DNA of 64,000 bases from Candidatus Leptofilum proximum (GTDB lineage: Bacteria > Chloroflexota > Anaerolineae > Promineifilales > Promineifilaceae). Of this stretch, positions 8,671 through 16,770 are shown piece by piece. Made by a program: the position numbers and the translations under genes. Location of the stretch: positions 3,100,001 through 3,164,000 of the forward strand of contig JADJXK010000002.1 in the NCBI GenBank assembly GCA_016710325.1, read 5' to 3'. The notes under the pieces are model-generated. The model did no database searches. It was not told where the DNA came from and saw nothing but the letters and a program-made list of their open reading frames with translations. Numbering within the stretch: the stretch's first letter is position 1; the number at the start of each line of letters is the position of its first letter.

Positions 8671-8686
8671 ATTCGCTTATCCGAAT
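8671..8686. promoter_or_regulatory. Probable ArsR operator, ATTC-N8-GAAT
   Basis: The palindrome ATTCGCTTATCCGAAT lies 27 bases upstream of the arsR start. Its ATTC-N8-GAAT layout is the form reported for sulfide-sensing ArsR proteins of the SqrR/BigR group. Autoregulation is inferred from position. Confidence 0.5.
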
Positions 8687-8745
8687 ACATTGGAAGTATA
8701 GGAGATGGGCGGTACAGCCGTTAGCGAGAGGTGTCACCCAGTTAT

Positions 8746-8761
8746 TGTGACAAATGTCACA
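8746..8761. promoter_or_regulatory. CRP/FNR-type binding site TGTGA-N6-TCACA
   Basis: TGTGACAAATGTCACA has both perfect half-sites of the CRP consensus. It lies between the divergent arsR and channel-like genes, about 102 bases from arsR and about 87 bases upstream of the inferred start of the other transcript. A further GTCAC half-site lies at 8733-8737. Confidence 0.6.
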
Positions 8762-8828
8762 AACGGACATGCTGTAGCTGGACTTCCGGTTGCTGATGCA
8801 TGACATAGGCAGACAACCCAAACGGCGG

Positions 8829-8840
8829 TATGATCTTTTT
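8829..8840 (+). promoter_or_regulatory. -10 box of a leaderless promoter
   Basis: TATGAT at 8829-8834 is followed by six bases and then the ATG at 8841. A weak -35 (TAGGCA, 8806-8811) lies 17 bases upstream. The spacing puts the transcription start on the start codon. Confidence 0.45.
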
Positions 8841-9947
8841 ATGATTCTGCCACGTATTCTGGTTTTCTTGCTCGGGCTGCTGCTGGCAGCATACACGTTT
8901 CTTTCCGCCACGCGGACCTTTGTGCTGCCGCGCAGCGCCTCGGTAAAGCTGACCTATCTGGTTTTCACATTTGTGGGCCGCGTGTTCAAACTGATGAGAA
9001 AGTGGCTGCCTACCTATGAGCAACAGGATGCGCTGATGGCGCTCTATGCACCGATCAGCTTGCTGCTGCTGGTACCGGCCTGGCTATTTCTCAGCACCGT
9101 GGGGTTTGCCGGGATGTTTTGGGCGATGGGGGTCACGCCCTGGCAAGAAGCGTTCCTCCTCAGCGGATCGTCCATCCTCACCCTGGGGTTTGCTACGGCC
9201 GATTCCATGCCGCAAACGATTCTGGCCTTTGTCGAGGCTACGGCCGGACTGATCCTGGTGGCCATGCTCATCTCTTATCTGCCCACGATGTACAGCGCCT
9301 TTTCACAGCGTGAAGAAGCTGTCTCCCTGTTGGAAGTACGCGCCGGGGCGCCGCCCACAGCCCCAGAGCTGGTCTGGCGGCTGCACGGGCTGGGCAGTTT
9401 ACAGTCGTCGCAAAATTTTTGGGATCATTGGGAGCACTGGTTTACCCAGCTGGATGAAAGCCACACTTCGCTGGCGGCGCTCGTCTTTTTTCGCTCGCCG
9501 CGGGCACACCAAAGCTGGGTCGTGGCTGCCGGGGCGGTACTGGACGGCGCGGCGCTTTTCCTGAGCGCAGTGCAGCGGCCTGAAGACGACCCGCCGTCGC
9601 AGGCGCTGGTGATTCGGGCCGGGAACGTGGCCCTACGCCACATTGCTGACATGTTCCAGGTGCCGTACAACACCGATCCCCACTTCCCCGAAGATCCCGT
9701 CAGCGTGACCCAGGCTGAGTTTAACGAGGCGTACGACCGGTTGGTGAGCCAGGGGATTCCCATGCAGCCGGATCGAGAAGCGGCGTGGCGGCACTTTGCC
9801 GGTTGGCGCGTCAATTACGACAGTGTGTTGGTGGCCCTGGCCCGCCTGACGATGGCCCCAGAAACCCCGTGGCTGTCTGACTTTACCTTTGTGCCCGCCG
9901 TGACGGAATTGGGACAGACAAGCGGCCGTTTGCAGAAGGTGCGGTAA
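8841..9947 (+). CDS. Membrane protein with ion-channel-like N-terminus
   Basis: 368 residues from the ATG at 8841, chosen because a TATGAT box ends six bases before it; an in-frame ATG at 8790 is possible. Three to four hydrophobic segments fill the first 160 residues. The arrangement of helix, pore-like SSILTLGFATADSMP and a further helix resembles two-helix potassium channels (Ion_trans_2), although the TVGYG filter is not intact. The remaining 210 residues are soluble and helical. The function is unknown. It is divergent from the sulfur operon and may be under the CRP-like site. Confidence 0.6.
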   Translation: MILPRILVFLLGLLLAAYTFLSATRTFVLPRSASVKLTYLVFTFVGRVFKLMRKWLPTYEQQDALMALYAPISLLLLVPAWLFLSTVGFAGMFWAMGVTPWQEAFLLSGSSILTLGFATADSMPQTILAFVEATAGLILVAMLISYLPTMYSAFSQREEAVSLLEVRAGAPPTAPELVWRLHGLGSLQSSQNFWDHWEHWFTQLDESHTSLAALVFFRSPRAHQSWVVAAGAVLDGAALFLSAVQRPEDDPPSQALVIRAGNVALRHIADMFQVPYNTDPHFPEDPVSVTQAEFNEAYDRLVSQGIPMQPDREAAWRHFAGWRVNYDSVLVALARLTMAPETPWLSDFTFVPAVTELGQTSGRLQKVR

Positions 9948-9980
9948 TCGGTTGCCGGTGAGCGGTAATCGGTGAGGTGG

Positions 9981-10931
9981 TTATAGTTTGTGAATGGCCT
10001 GGAAGGCAAGGTTTGTGTAGCGGGCCATTTTTTCCTCGGCTGCTTGCTGCCAGTTGGGGTCGCGTGCCACCAAACGATCATCGCGGCCCAACGGCACTTC
10101 ATACAACATGCGTGCCAGCCGGGCCACCCACCAGATGAGCATCAGCGGGTAGTATGTTCGAATCCGGACGGCCGCTGCCTGGTCCCCTACCAGATCCGCG
10201 TAAACTTGAGTGACCCACTCCCAACGCTCAGCCGGAACCGCAGCATACTGCGGATGAGTCATCAAGTCCACCATCTCAAACGTGGGATCGCCCCAACCGC
10301 TGTTTTCCCAGTCAACCGATGCCCAGGAACCAGAGCGGCGCACAAAATTGAGCGTGTTGGCATCCACCCGGCACAACGCCAACCGGGCAGGCGGTAACTT
10401 AAGGCTCAGGCGGGAGGCAGCTTGCACAAGCTGAATTAGCTCATCAGAACGAGCGTGAAGCGGTATGGCTGCACACTGCTTTTGAATATGCTCGACTCCG
10501 CTGATGACGCTGTGGAAGTTGATGACGGCCGTTTCCAGCTCCATCTCGGAATTTGCGGGCATCACCTGGGCCAGGGCGGCATAGTGCGCCACCAACAAGC
10601 GCCATGCCTCGTCGGTTTCTGGGGGAACGGCCGTCACCTCCCCCTCCAGCCACGTTTGCACCACAACCGGCTGCGCATAGCGGTCTTCGTCCAGCCAGAT
10701 GGGCTGGGGCGCCAGATGCAAGTCCAGCGCCTGCAAGGCTTTCAGCGCCTGGAACTCACGCCACGCCCGGCGACGGCCGTCGCGGAGGGTGAACTTCACG
10801 GCAAAATCGCCAACATCGCCAGAGACTTTGTACAAAATGTTGTTGGCGCCGCCGTGGATTTGCTGGTAGGTGTAAGATTGGCAACGGCCGTCTGGTGGCC
10901 AGGTGGCAAGGTGATCAAGTAACGGTTGCAT
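9981..10931 (-). CDS. APH / choline-kinase-type phosphotransferase
   Basis: 316 residues from ATG 10931. It has the kinase-like fold of aminoglycoside phosphotransferases: a glycine-rich entry (IHGGANNILYKV, residues 24-35), the ATP lysine FAVKF, and the metal-binding motif VDWENSGWGDPTFE. In the catalytic loop, the usual HGDLHPGN is replaced by CRVDANTLN, keeping Asp and Asn but not His. The substrate is unknown, and nothing indicates drug resistance. The start fits a leaderless message: TATACT lies six bases before this ATG. Confidence 0.75.
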   Translation of the reverse strand: MQPLLDHLATWPPDGRCQSYTYQQIHGGANNILYKVSGDVGDFAVKFTLRDGRRRAWREFQALKALQALDLHLAPQPIWLDEDRYAQPVVVQTWLEGEVTAVPPETDEAWRLLVAHYAALAQVMPANSEMELETAVINFHSVISGVEHIQKQCAAIPLHARSDELIQLVQAASRLSLKLPPARLALCRVDANTLNFVRRSGSWASVDWENSGWGDPTFEMVDLMTHPQYAAVPAERWEWVTQVYADLVGDQAAAVRIRTYYPLMLIWWVARLARMLYEVPLGRDDRLVARDPNWQQAAEEKMARYTNLAFQAIHKL

Positions 10932-10937
10932 GGGCAA

Positions 10938-10943
10938 AGTATA
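10938..10943 (-). promoter_or_regulatory. -10 box (TATACT) six bases before the APH start
   Basis: On the minus strand TATACT is followed by TTGCCC and then ATG. The same spacing is seen at 8829, 21486 and 29062. No clear -35 is visible. Confidence 0.45.
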
Positions 10944-10963
10944 GCCTTACTTCTATTCACGTA

Positions 10964-10994
10964 GAAAAAAGAAAGCACCGCGTGCTTGCGGTGC
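10964..10994 (-). terminator. Rho-independent terminator of the CAP-protein gene
   Basis: On the minus strand GCACCGC, a 6-base loop and GCGGTGC are followed by TTTCTTTTTT. It lies about 80 bases past the stop of the CAP gene and just upstream of the APH promoter. Confidence 0.8.
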
Positions 10995-11072
10995 CTTCTT
11001 CAAAAATCAGCCTGGTTTAGGTTTGCCCTGACAAAGGGCACAATGTCACCTTGTCACCCTGTCACTTACACC

Positions 11073-12482
11073 TCATTCCGTGGGCGGCGGGCTGCCGGTG
11101 GTGAAGGACCAGGTGTACGTCTGGCCGTTGGCCACGACGGTGGCGGTGTAGGTGCTGTTGGCCAGCAGCGGCGAACGCGGCATGATCACAATGGCGTCCC
11201 GCTCATCGAGGATTTTGCGGCCGGTAGCCTGGGCATAGCTGTCTGGGTTGCTGTAGCTGGATTCGGTGAAGAGGCAGCTTTCGACAACACGGCCGTCCAC
11301 CGCCAGCGAGTGGCTGGTCACCCGAGGTGTTGTGCTGCCATCCCCCAGCTGCAAGACAATCGGGGCACCCGCCGGGCGCTTATAACCGGAGCAGCTGGCC
11401 AGCGGATCGGGCCACTCAAACAGGCTGTGGCGCACCACCCAGGTTGTGCTGCCGTTGCCGGGGAAGTACAGTGGGAACGTGGCGCCGCTGCCAACGCCCT
11501 GCTCAGACTGCACGTCCAGCACGGCGGCCATGCGGAAAGTGCCATTGGGCGCGTTGAAGTTGCCGTAACCTACCGTCTCCAGGCCCGGATCAATGATTGG
11601 GGTCAGGTGAAATGGAGCGGATATCCAGAAATTGATCGCCCAGGTGTGGTCCGCCTGGATCTGGGTGGTGGCGAAGATGTTGCCGTTTTTGGCCGCCTGG
11701 TCACCTTCTGGGGTGTAGAGTGGGTTACTGCTGCTCTGGCTGTGGGCGATGGGGGCATCGTTGAGCACCATGTAGCGGCTGTGCAGTTGGGTACCGTTGG
11801 AAAGAGCTGGTGAATTTTGCAGCGGGGTCAGGCCGCCCATCGTGCGAAAGTGATTCAGGTAGGTCAGCCAGCTTTCGGCGGGAACGGCCGTTACTTCCGT
11901 GGCGGCGGTGGCTTCCAGATTGGGTGCAGGCTGTGGAGCTGGTGGGTTGGTGAGGAGCTGTTCAGAGATTTCTGAATTGCTCATCCCCGTATTGGGAGAG
12001 GGTACGGGAATGGATTGAAGGACGGAGGCCGCATCGCTCCTGGGCAGGGTTTGCAGCCGGGCGGTGGACACGCTGACCCCTGGCGCCGCTTGAACACAGA
12101 AGTCCACATGTAGCTTCACCCAGCCATCTTGTTCAGAGACCTTAACCTGCACCGGATTGGTTGAGGTAACACGCCAAAGGGATGGATTGGGAACGGCCGT
12201 TACCACCCAGGTGCCTTGTCCCGCCGAGGGCAGACCGTAGGTGCCATTGCTGCCGGTGAAGAGCGTGGCCCGCTGATCGTTGGCCAACGTTACGAAGGTG
12301 AGGTCGATATTAGGCACGGGCAGTTCACCCGCGCTGCTGCCGCAACGGCCGTCGCCGTTCACATCTAGGTACACCGTGCCGCGAATGGTGCCGCGGGTAA
12401 TGCCTGTCTGCATGGCCAACAAATTGCTCGTCAGCAAAGAGGTAATCAATACAATAATGAAGGGAACCGCTATTTTTTTCAT
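11073..12482 (-). CDS. Secreted CAP/SCP-domain protein with N-terminal SdrD-type domain
   Basis: 469 residues with a signal peptide (IAVPFIIVLITSLLTSNLLA). Residues 33-125 look like an SdrD-B/Cna-B-type extracellular beta domain (GTVYLDVNGDGRCGSSAGELPVPNIDLTF). Residues 205-330 form a CAP domain, with WLTYLNHFRTMGGLTPLQ and HSRYMVLNDAPIAHSQ carrying the characteristic histidines. The C-terminal 80 residues (MPRSPLLANSTYTATV...YTWSFTT) resemble the Big_5/CARDB-like domain often found after CAP. An exported surface or extracellular protein of unknown activity. Confidence 0.8.
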   Translation of the reverse strand: MKKIAVPFIIVLITSLLTSNLLAMQTGITRGTIRGTVYLDVNGDGRCGSSAGELPVPNIDLTFVTLANDQRATLFTGSNGTYGLPSAGQGTWVVTAVPNPSLWRVTSTNPVQVKVSEQDGWVKLHVDFCVQAAPGVSVSTARLQTLPRSDAASVLQSIPVPSPNTGMSNSEISEQLLTNPPAPQPAPNLEATAATEVTAVPAESWLTYLNHFRTMGGLTPLQNSPALSNGTQLHSRYMVLNDAPIAHSQSSSNPLYTPEGDQAAKNGNIFATTQIQADHTWAINFWISAPFHLTPIIDPGLETVGYGNFNAPNGTFRMAAVLDVQSEQGVGSGATFPLYFPGNGSTTWVVRHSLFEWPDPLASCSGYKRPAGAPIVLQLGDGSTTPRVTSHSLAVDGRVVESCLFTESSYSNPDSYAQATGRKILDERDAIVIMPRSPLLANSTYTATVVANGQTYTWSFTTGSPPPTE

Positions 12483-12658
12483 GTCTCTTACTCACTCTAC
12501 GGGAATGCTATTGCGAATTTGGGTGCAAAAGCAGATGGTAATCACAAATCTGTCGATCTTCGTTACGAACCCTAAAAGTGCCTGAAAATTCACGCTTTCC
12601 TGGGTGGTGGCTGGTCACAGTCGCCATTCCAGCTTATTTGCTCTAAAATGCGGGGCAC

Positions 12659-13036
12659 ATGAAGGAAATAATAACACGGAAAATTTTCTTTACGGCAAAC
12701 GGGCAGGGTGATTGGGTGGTAACGGCCGTTTCCCACGACACCGATGTTGAAAAGGATATCCGCACCCACCAGGACGAGGCGCTGGAGCCACGCTGGAAAG
12801 TGATTGCCCACGATGACCCCATTACCACCATGGAGTTTGTGGTGCGCATCATGGTGCAAGTGTTCAAAAAACCGCTCATTTTTGCTGAAGCGATCATGTG
12901 GCAGGTCCATAACGAAGGGCTGTCGGTGGTCGACACGCTGCCCAAAGCCGAAGCCGAGCGACGGGTGAAGATGGCCACAATGGCCGCTCGCCTGGAAGGT
13001 TTCCCGTTCCGCTTTACGCTGGAGCCAGCCGACTAA
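12659..13036 (+). CDS. clpS: ClpS-family adaptor of the ClpP protease
   Basis: 125 residues. Residues 45-122 match ClpS, which hands proteins with N-terminal destabilising residues to ClpAP/ClpCP: WKVIAHDDPITTMEFVVRIMVQVFKKPLIFAEAIMWQVHNEG, then PKAEAERRVKMATMAARLEGFPFRFTLEP. The acidic pair in HDDP and the histidine in VHNEG correspond to the N-degron pocket. The first 44 residues are an extension that includes a WVVTAVSHDT segment. A TAAAAT box ends nine bases before the ATG, with no obvious ribosome site, so the message may have a very short leader. Confidence 0.85.
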   Translation: MKEIITRKIFFTANGQGDWVVTAVSHDTDVEKDIRTHQDEALEPRWKVIAHDDPITTMEFVVRIMVQVFKKPLIFAEAIMWQVHNEGLSVVDTLPKAEAERRVKMATMAARLEGFPFRFTLEPAD

Positions 13037-13060
13037 GTAACCCTCTAAAACAACTTACTG

Positions 13061-13094
13061 AGATTGGGCCAAATCTTAAAGATTGGCCCAATCT
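13061..13094. other. Stable hairpin after clpS
   Basis: Arms AGATTGGGCCA (13061-13071) and TGGCCCAATCT (13084-13094) are perfectly complementary. The hairpin is followed by A6 rather than T on the plus strand, so it is not a typical plus-strand terminator. It may end transcription poorly or stabilise the clpS 3' end. Confidence 0.6.
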
Positions 13095-13258
13095 AAAAAA
13101 CGAGGCCACACCTATCCCCGGCCAAACGTTCCCTCTAGGACAATCGGAAGCAGCCATAACCTGGTTACCCATCCCTTTTTCAAACCAACAAGCATATAAT
13201 CAAACGTCGGTGAGTCGGCTTTGTCGCTGGCGCGCCAACCTTACTTTGGGAGTATTCC

Positions 13259-14446
13259 ATGATTTCTAAACGTCTGGCGTTTCGGCCTGCCCGACCCGCC
13301 ACAATTGGATCAGCTTATTACGGCTTTTTCTGGCCGATGGTGGCGTTGTATGCGCCGTATTTTAACGTGTATTTGCTGGAGCTGGGTTTTAGCGGCACAC
13401 AGATTGGCATTTTATCGGCCGTTTTCCCGCTGTTTGCTTTTGTGGTCGCCCCGTCCCTCTCTGCCCTGGCCGACCGGCGCGGTTGGCGGCTGCGCCTGCT
13501 GCAGATCAGCCTGGTGGGCTGGGCGGCGGTGCTGCTTTTGTACCGCTTCCCCACCAGCTTTGCCGTCTTTCTGCTGCTGGTGATTGTAGAATCGGCAATG
13601 CGCAGCCCCACCCTGCCTATTGCCGACGGCGTGATCGCCCGCATGGCCACACGCCACCGGCTCAACTTTGGTGACATGCGGCTGTGGGGATCGTTTGGCT
13701 TTGGCGCCGTCTCCATTCTGAGCGGTGTGGCCTGGCAGCAGGTGGGGTACAGCAACATGTTTCTGGCCGCGGCGGTAGCCGTCTTACCCGCCCTGTTGGT
13801 GGCCCGGAAACTAGAGGAGGGCGAGTTGGCGGCGGGAAACGGCCGTCGCTCCGTGCTGGTTCTGATGCAGGACAAAGGGTTGGTGATCCTGTACACCACC
13901 GCCTTTTTGCTGGGTATGGCGCTGTTCAGCACCTTCGTTTTTGGCGGGGTCTATGTGACTCAGTTAGGCGGCACCGAAACGCACGTTGGCCTGCTGTTTG
14001 GCCTCTCGGCGCTGGCTGAAGTACCGATCATGCGGCAAAGTGGGGCGATCATCCGGCGCCTGCAGGGGCCGCCAACCATGCTGCTGGCCATGGTCTTGTT
14101 GGGCAGCTCCCTGCTGGGCCACGCGCTGGCCTGGTCACCCACGGCGCTGATTGTTTTCGGCGTCCTCAAGGGTGCAGGCTATGGCTTGCTGTTTGTGGTG
14201 ATTGTGCAGCTGCTCAACGAGCGAGCCCCGCTGGGCTGGACCTCAACGGCGCAGTCGGTGTTCCAGGCGGCCTTTTTGGGGTTGGCTCCGCTGCTCACCT
14301 CGCCGCTGAACGGCTACATTTACGATCGGTGGGGGCCGAGTTTGTTGTTTGGCATGATGACGGCCGTTATCGGCCTGAGCATCGTCTTGCTGCTGCTGGC
14401 CATGCGCAAAAATTGGTTTGCGCCGCACAACTGGCAGCTTGAGTAG
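13259..14446 (+). CDS. MFS transporter (MFS_1-like family)
   Basis: 395 residues with about twelve hydrophobic segments. The opening (SAYYGFFWPMVALYAPYFNVYLLELGFSGTQIGIL) and the loop-2 motif ADRRGWRLRL fit the MFS_1-like / nucleoside-permease-like branch of the major facilitator superfamily. The substrate cannot be read from sequence. A GGGAG site lies 9 bases upstream of ATG, and a TATAAT box is at 13195-13200. It is followed by a palindromic spacer and the SDR gene. Confidence 0.85.
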   Translation: MISKRLAFRPARPATIGSAYYGFFWPMVALYAPYFNVYLLELGFSGTQIGILSAVFPLFAFVVAPSLSALADRRGWRLRLLQISLVGWAAVLLLYRFPTSFAVFLLLVIVESAMRSPTLPIADGVIARMATRHRLNFGDMRLWGSFGFGAVSILSGVAWQQVGYSNMFLAAAVAVLPALLVARKLEEGELAAGNGRRSVLVLMQDKGLVILYTTAFLLGMALFSTFVFGGVYVTQLGGTETHVGLLFGLSALAEVPIMRQSGAIIRRLQGPPTMLLAMVLLGSSLLGHALAWSPTALIVFGVLKGAGYGLLFVVIVQLLNERAPLGWTSTAQSVFQAAFLGLAPLLTSPLNGYIYDRWGPSLLFGMMTAVIGLSIVLLLLAMRKNWFAPHNWQLE

Positions 14447-14450
14447 GAAT

Positions 14451-14498
14451 AGTGGCTGGTGGCTAGCGGCTGGTACCAGCAACTAGCCACCAGCCACT
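14451..14498. repeat. Perfect palindromic spacer, GTGGCTGG class
   Basis: AGTGGCTGGTGGCTAG (14451-14466) and its exact complement (14483-14498) enclose a second palindrome, GCTGGTACCAGC. It fills the spacer between the MFS stop and the SDR ribosome site. Confidence 0.75.
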
Positions 14499-14516
14499 GG
14501 CTACATTGGAGGCGTC

Positions 14517-15503
14517 ATGAAAATCTTGTTTATCGGCGGGACGGGCATCATTAGTTCGGCTTGCGCGCAGCTGGCCATCGAGCGGGGGTATGAGCTGACG
14601 CTACTTAATCGCGGGCAGTCCAGCCGCCCCATGCCCGAAGGGGCGCAGCAAATTCAGGCCGACATTCGCGACCTGGCCGCGGCCAAAACAGCGCTGGCCG
14701 GGCGTCATTTTGATGTAGTGGTGGATTGGGTGGCCTTTTCGCCAGAGCACATCGAAACGGACCTGGCCCTTTTTGCCGGTCGCACCGGGCAGTACGTGTT
14801 TATCAGCTCAGCCTCTGCCTACCAGACGCCGCCCGCCCACCTGCCCGTTACCGAGTCGACGCCGCTGCACAATCCGTTTTGGGCGTATTCGCGGCAAAAG
14901 ATTGCCTGTGAAGAGCGGCTGATGCGGGCCTATCGTGAAGCGGGTTTTCCGGTGACGGTGGTACGGCCGTCGCACACCTACGACCAAACGCTGCTGCCCA
15001 TGCGCGGCCGATACACCGTGGTCAACCGGATGCGCCAGGGCAAGCAGGTGGTGGTACATGGCGATGGCACTTCGCTGTGGACACTGACCCATCACCGCGA
15101 CTTTGCCAAGGGCTTTGTTGGTTTGCTGGGGCATCCAGCGGCCGTTGGCGATGTGTTCCACATCACCTCGGATGAACTGCTGACCTGGAACCAGATTTTC
15201 CAGCAGGTGGCGGCCGCCGCTGGGGCTGAGGCGCAGCTGGTTCACATCCCCTCGGCCACCATCGCCCACCACGATCCAGATTGGGGCAGCAGTCTGCTGG
15301 GCGACAAGGCCCACAGCATGATCTTCGACAACAGCAAAATCAAGCAGCTGGTGCCCGATTTTGTGGCCACCATTCCGTTCTGGCAGGGGGCACAAGAGAT
15401 CATGGCCTGGTACGATGCCGATCCGGCGCGGCGAACCATCGATCCTACCTTTGATCAGCTGCTGGACGAACTCATCACCCGCTACGACCCAACGCACCGT
15501 TAA
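14517..15503 (+). CDS. NAD(P)-dependent epimerase/dehydratase (extended SDR)
   Basis: 328 residues. The N-terminal dinucleotide motif GGTGIISS (residues 7-14) and YSRQK (Tyr/Lys near residues 123-127) define an extended short-chain dehydrogenase/reductase. The overall pattern (LTLLNRGQSSRP; DVVVDWVAFSPEHIE) resembles the CSP41/isoflavone-reductase-like group of NAD-dependent epimerases that act on nucleotide sugars or related compounds. The exact substrate is unknown. ATG is preceded by GGAGG. A strong terminator follows. Confidence 0.8.
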   Translation: MKILFIGGTGIISSACAQLAIERGYELTLLNRGQSSRPMPEGAQQIQADIRDLAAAKTALAGRHFDVVVDWVAFSPEHIETDLALFAGRTGQYVFISSASAYQTPPAHLPVTESTPLHNPFWAYSRQKIACEERLMRAYREAGFPVTVVRPSHTYDQTLLPMRGRYTVVNRMRQGKQVVVHGDGTSLWTLTHHRDFAKGFVGLLGHPAAVGDVFHITSDELLTWNQIFQQVAAAAGAEAQLVHIPSATIAHHDPDWGSSLLGDKAHSMIFDNSKIKQLVPDFVATIPFWQGAQEIMAWYDADPARRTIDPTFDQLLDELITRYDPTHR

Positions 15504-15536
15504 AGATGCTCGCTCTGACCTCAGTTCCGCTGTATT

Positions 15537-15572
15537 GTCGCCTCGGCGCTTCGCGCCTGGCGACGCTTTTTT
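15537..15572 (+). terminator. Rho-independent terminator after the SDR gene
   Basis: GTCGCC/GGCGAC outer stem with GGCGC-TTC-GCGCC inner stem, followed by GC and six T. It begins 34 bases after the stop codon. Confidence 0.85.
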
Positions 15573-15575
15573 AGA

Positions 15576-15625
15576 GGGGTTTTTTCAGTTTTGGGGGTGG
15601 AACATCCCAAAACTGAAAAAACCCC
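15576..15625. repeat. Perfect 20-base inverted repeat
   Basis: Arms at 15576-15595 (GGGG, six T, CAGTTTTGGG) and 15606-15625 match without a mismatch around a 10-base loop. It lies four bases after the SDR terminator. It could be a second terminator acting from the opposite side, a processing site or the remnant of a small mobile element. Confidence 0.75.
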
Positions 15626-15837
15626 AAAATATTTCCCACACGGGGTGCGCAGTACCCTCGTGCGGGCTAAAGGTTTGGTGTCACAAGGCATCATGGCGGG
15701 AAAAATCTGGAAAGGAGCCTCGCTTAATTTTGACTCAATCTCAAAATCGAATTGTTGTCAGGCGCATTGCGCAACAGGGACCGCTGCGCTAAACTTGCCG
15801 CTTTGGATGAATTCCATTACTTTCGGGCCGCACTGCG

Positions 15838-15851
15838 TCATTCATGAATGA
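15838..15851. promoter_or_regulatory. 14-base perfect palindrome upstream of the UbiA gene
   Basis: TCATTCATGAATGA is its own reverse complement and lies 44 bases before the TTG start of the UbiA gene. An operator is possible; no regulator is encoded nearby. Confidence 0.35.
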
Positions 15852-15894
15852 TTTTGTCCACCGCAGTTTTGCGTAATTTTCTGGAGAGATTTTT

Positions 15895-16770
15895 TTGTTG
15901 TTACCTTTATTGAAAACAATGCGTCCCCGCCAGTGGACCAAAAACGGATTTGTTTTTGTGGCCCTGTTTTTTGATGGCAAGCTGCTGCAGCCAGAAAGCC
16001 TGCTGCCCACAATTGGTGCGTTTTTGCTGCTGTGCCTCATGTCTAGCGCCGTGTACATCATGAACGACCTGGCGGACATTGAGAACGATCGCGCGCATCC
16101 TGTTAAGAAAAATCGGCCGTTACCGGCGGGCACCCTTAACCCGCGAGTCGCTTTGATAGCGGCCGTTTTGTTTGCCGTCGGTAGTTTGGCGGCGGGATTT
16201 TGGCTGAACTGGCAGTTTGGTTTGGTGCTGTTGGCCTATTTGCTCAGCCAAATCGCTTATTCGTTTTGGCTGAAGCACGTGGTGCTGCTAGACATTTCCA
16301 TTGTGACGGCTGGTTTTGTGCTGCGCATTGCCGCTGGCGTGACGGTGATCGACGTGCAGCGGTTTTCGCCGTGGCTGTACCTGTTTGGCGGCTTTTTGGC
16401 GCTGTTTATGGTGCTGGGCAAGCGGCGGCACGAGCTCACCCTGTTGGGCGACAATGCCGACAGCCACCGGGCGATTCTTAAAGAGTACAATCTCGACCTG
16501 ATTGACCGGATGCTGGGTATGGTCACCACCAGCGCCGTGGTGTCGTACAGCCTCTACACGTTTCTGGCCGAAGGCTTGCCAGAAAACCACATGATGATGC
16601 TGACTATTCCCTTCGTGCTGTATGCGATTTTCCGCTATCTTTACCTGATTCACGTGCGGGCGATGGGCGGCGCACCGGAGGATATTTTGCTGCGGGATCG
16701 CTCATTTCAGATATCGCTGGTTGGTTTTGCCATTGTGGTGTTCCTCACGCTTTATATTTTTGGAAGATGA
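15895..16770 (+). CDS. UbiA-family prenyltransferase, DPPR-synthase type
   Basis: 291 residues starting at TTG (15895), six bases after GGAGAG. It is an integral membrane enzyme with about eight to nine helices. RPRQWTKN near the N-terminus, the Asp-rich motif NDLADIENDRAHPVKKNRPLPAG (around residues 55-80) and GKRRHEL match decaprenyl-phosphate phosphoribosyltransferase-like proteins (Rv3806c family), which transfer phosphoribose from PRPP to polyprenyl phosphate for cell-wall arabinan. It overlaps the mevalonate kinase gene by 4 bases, so the two products, both of isoprenoid metabolism, are translationally coupled. Confidence 0.85.
   Translation: MLLPLLKTMRPRQWTKNGFVFVALFFDGKLLQPESLLPTIGAFLLLCLMSSAVYIMNDLADIENDRAHPVKKNRPLPAGTLNPRVALIAAVLFAVGSLAAGFWLNWQFGLVLLAYLLSQIAYSFWLKHVVLLDISIVTAGFVLRIAAGVTVIDVQRFSPWLYLFGGFLALFMVLGKRRHELTLLGDNADSHRAILKEYNLDLIDRMLGMVTTSAVVSYSLYTFLAEGLPENHMMMLTIPFVLYAIFRYLYLIHVRAMGGAPEDILLRDRSFQISLVGFAIVVFLTLYIFGR

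Larger units (their letters stand above)
15504..15894. other. 391-base non-coding region
   Basis: It holds the SDR terminator, a 20-base-arm hairpin and a 14-base palindrome, described separately. The open frames crossing it have no family resemblance and no ribosome site. I see no tRNA or small-RNA signature beyond the hairpins. Confidence 0.6.

Noticed and set aside
15361..15851. Open frames across the SDR 3' end and the non-coding region
   Set aside because: They read through a terminator and a 20-base hairpin and resemble nothing.
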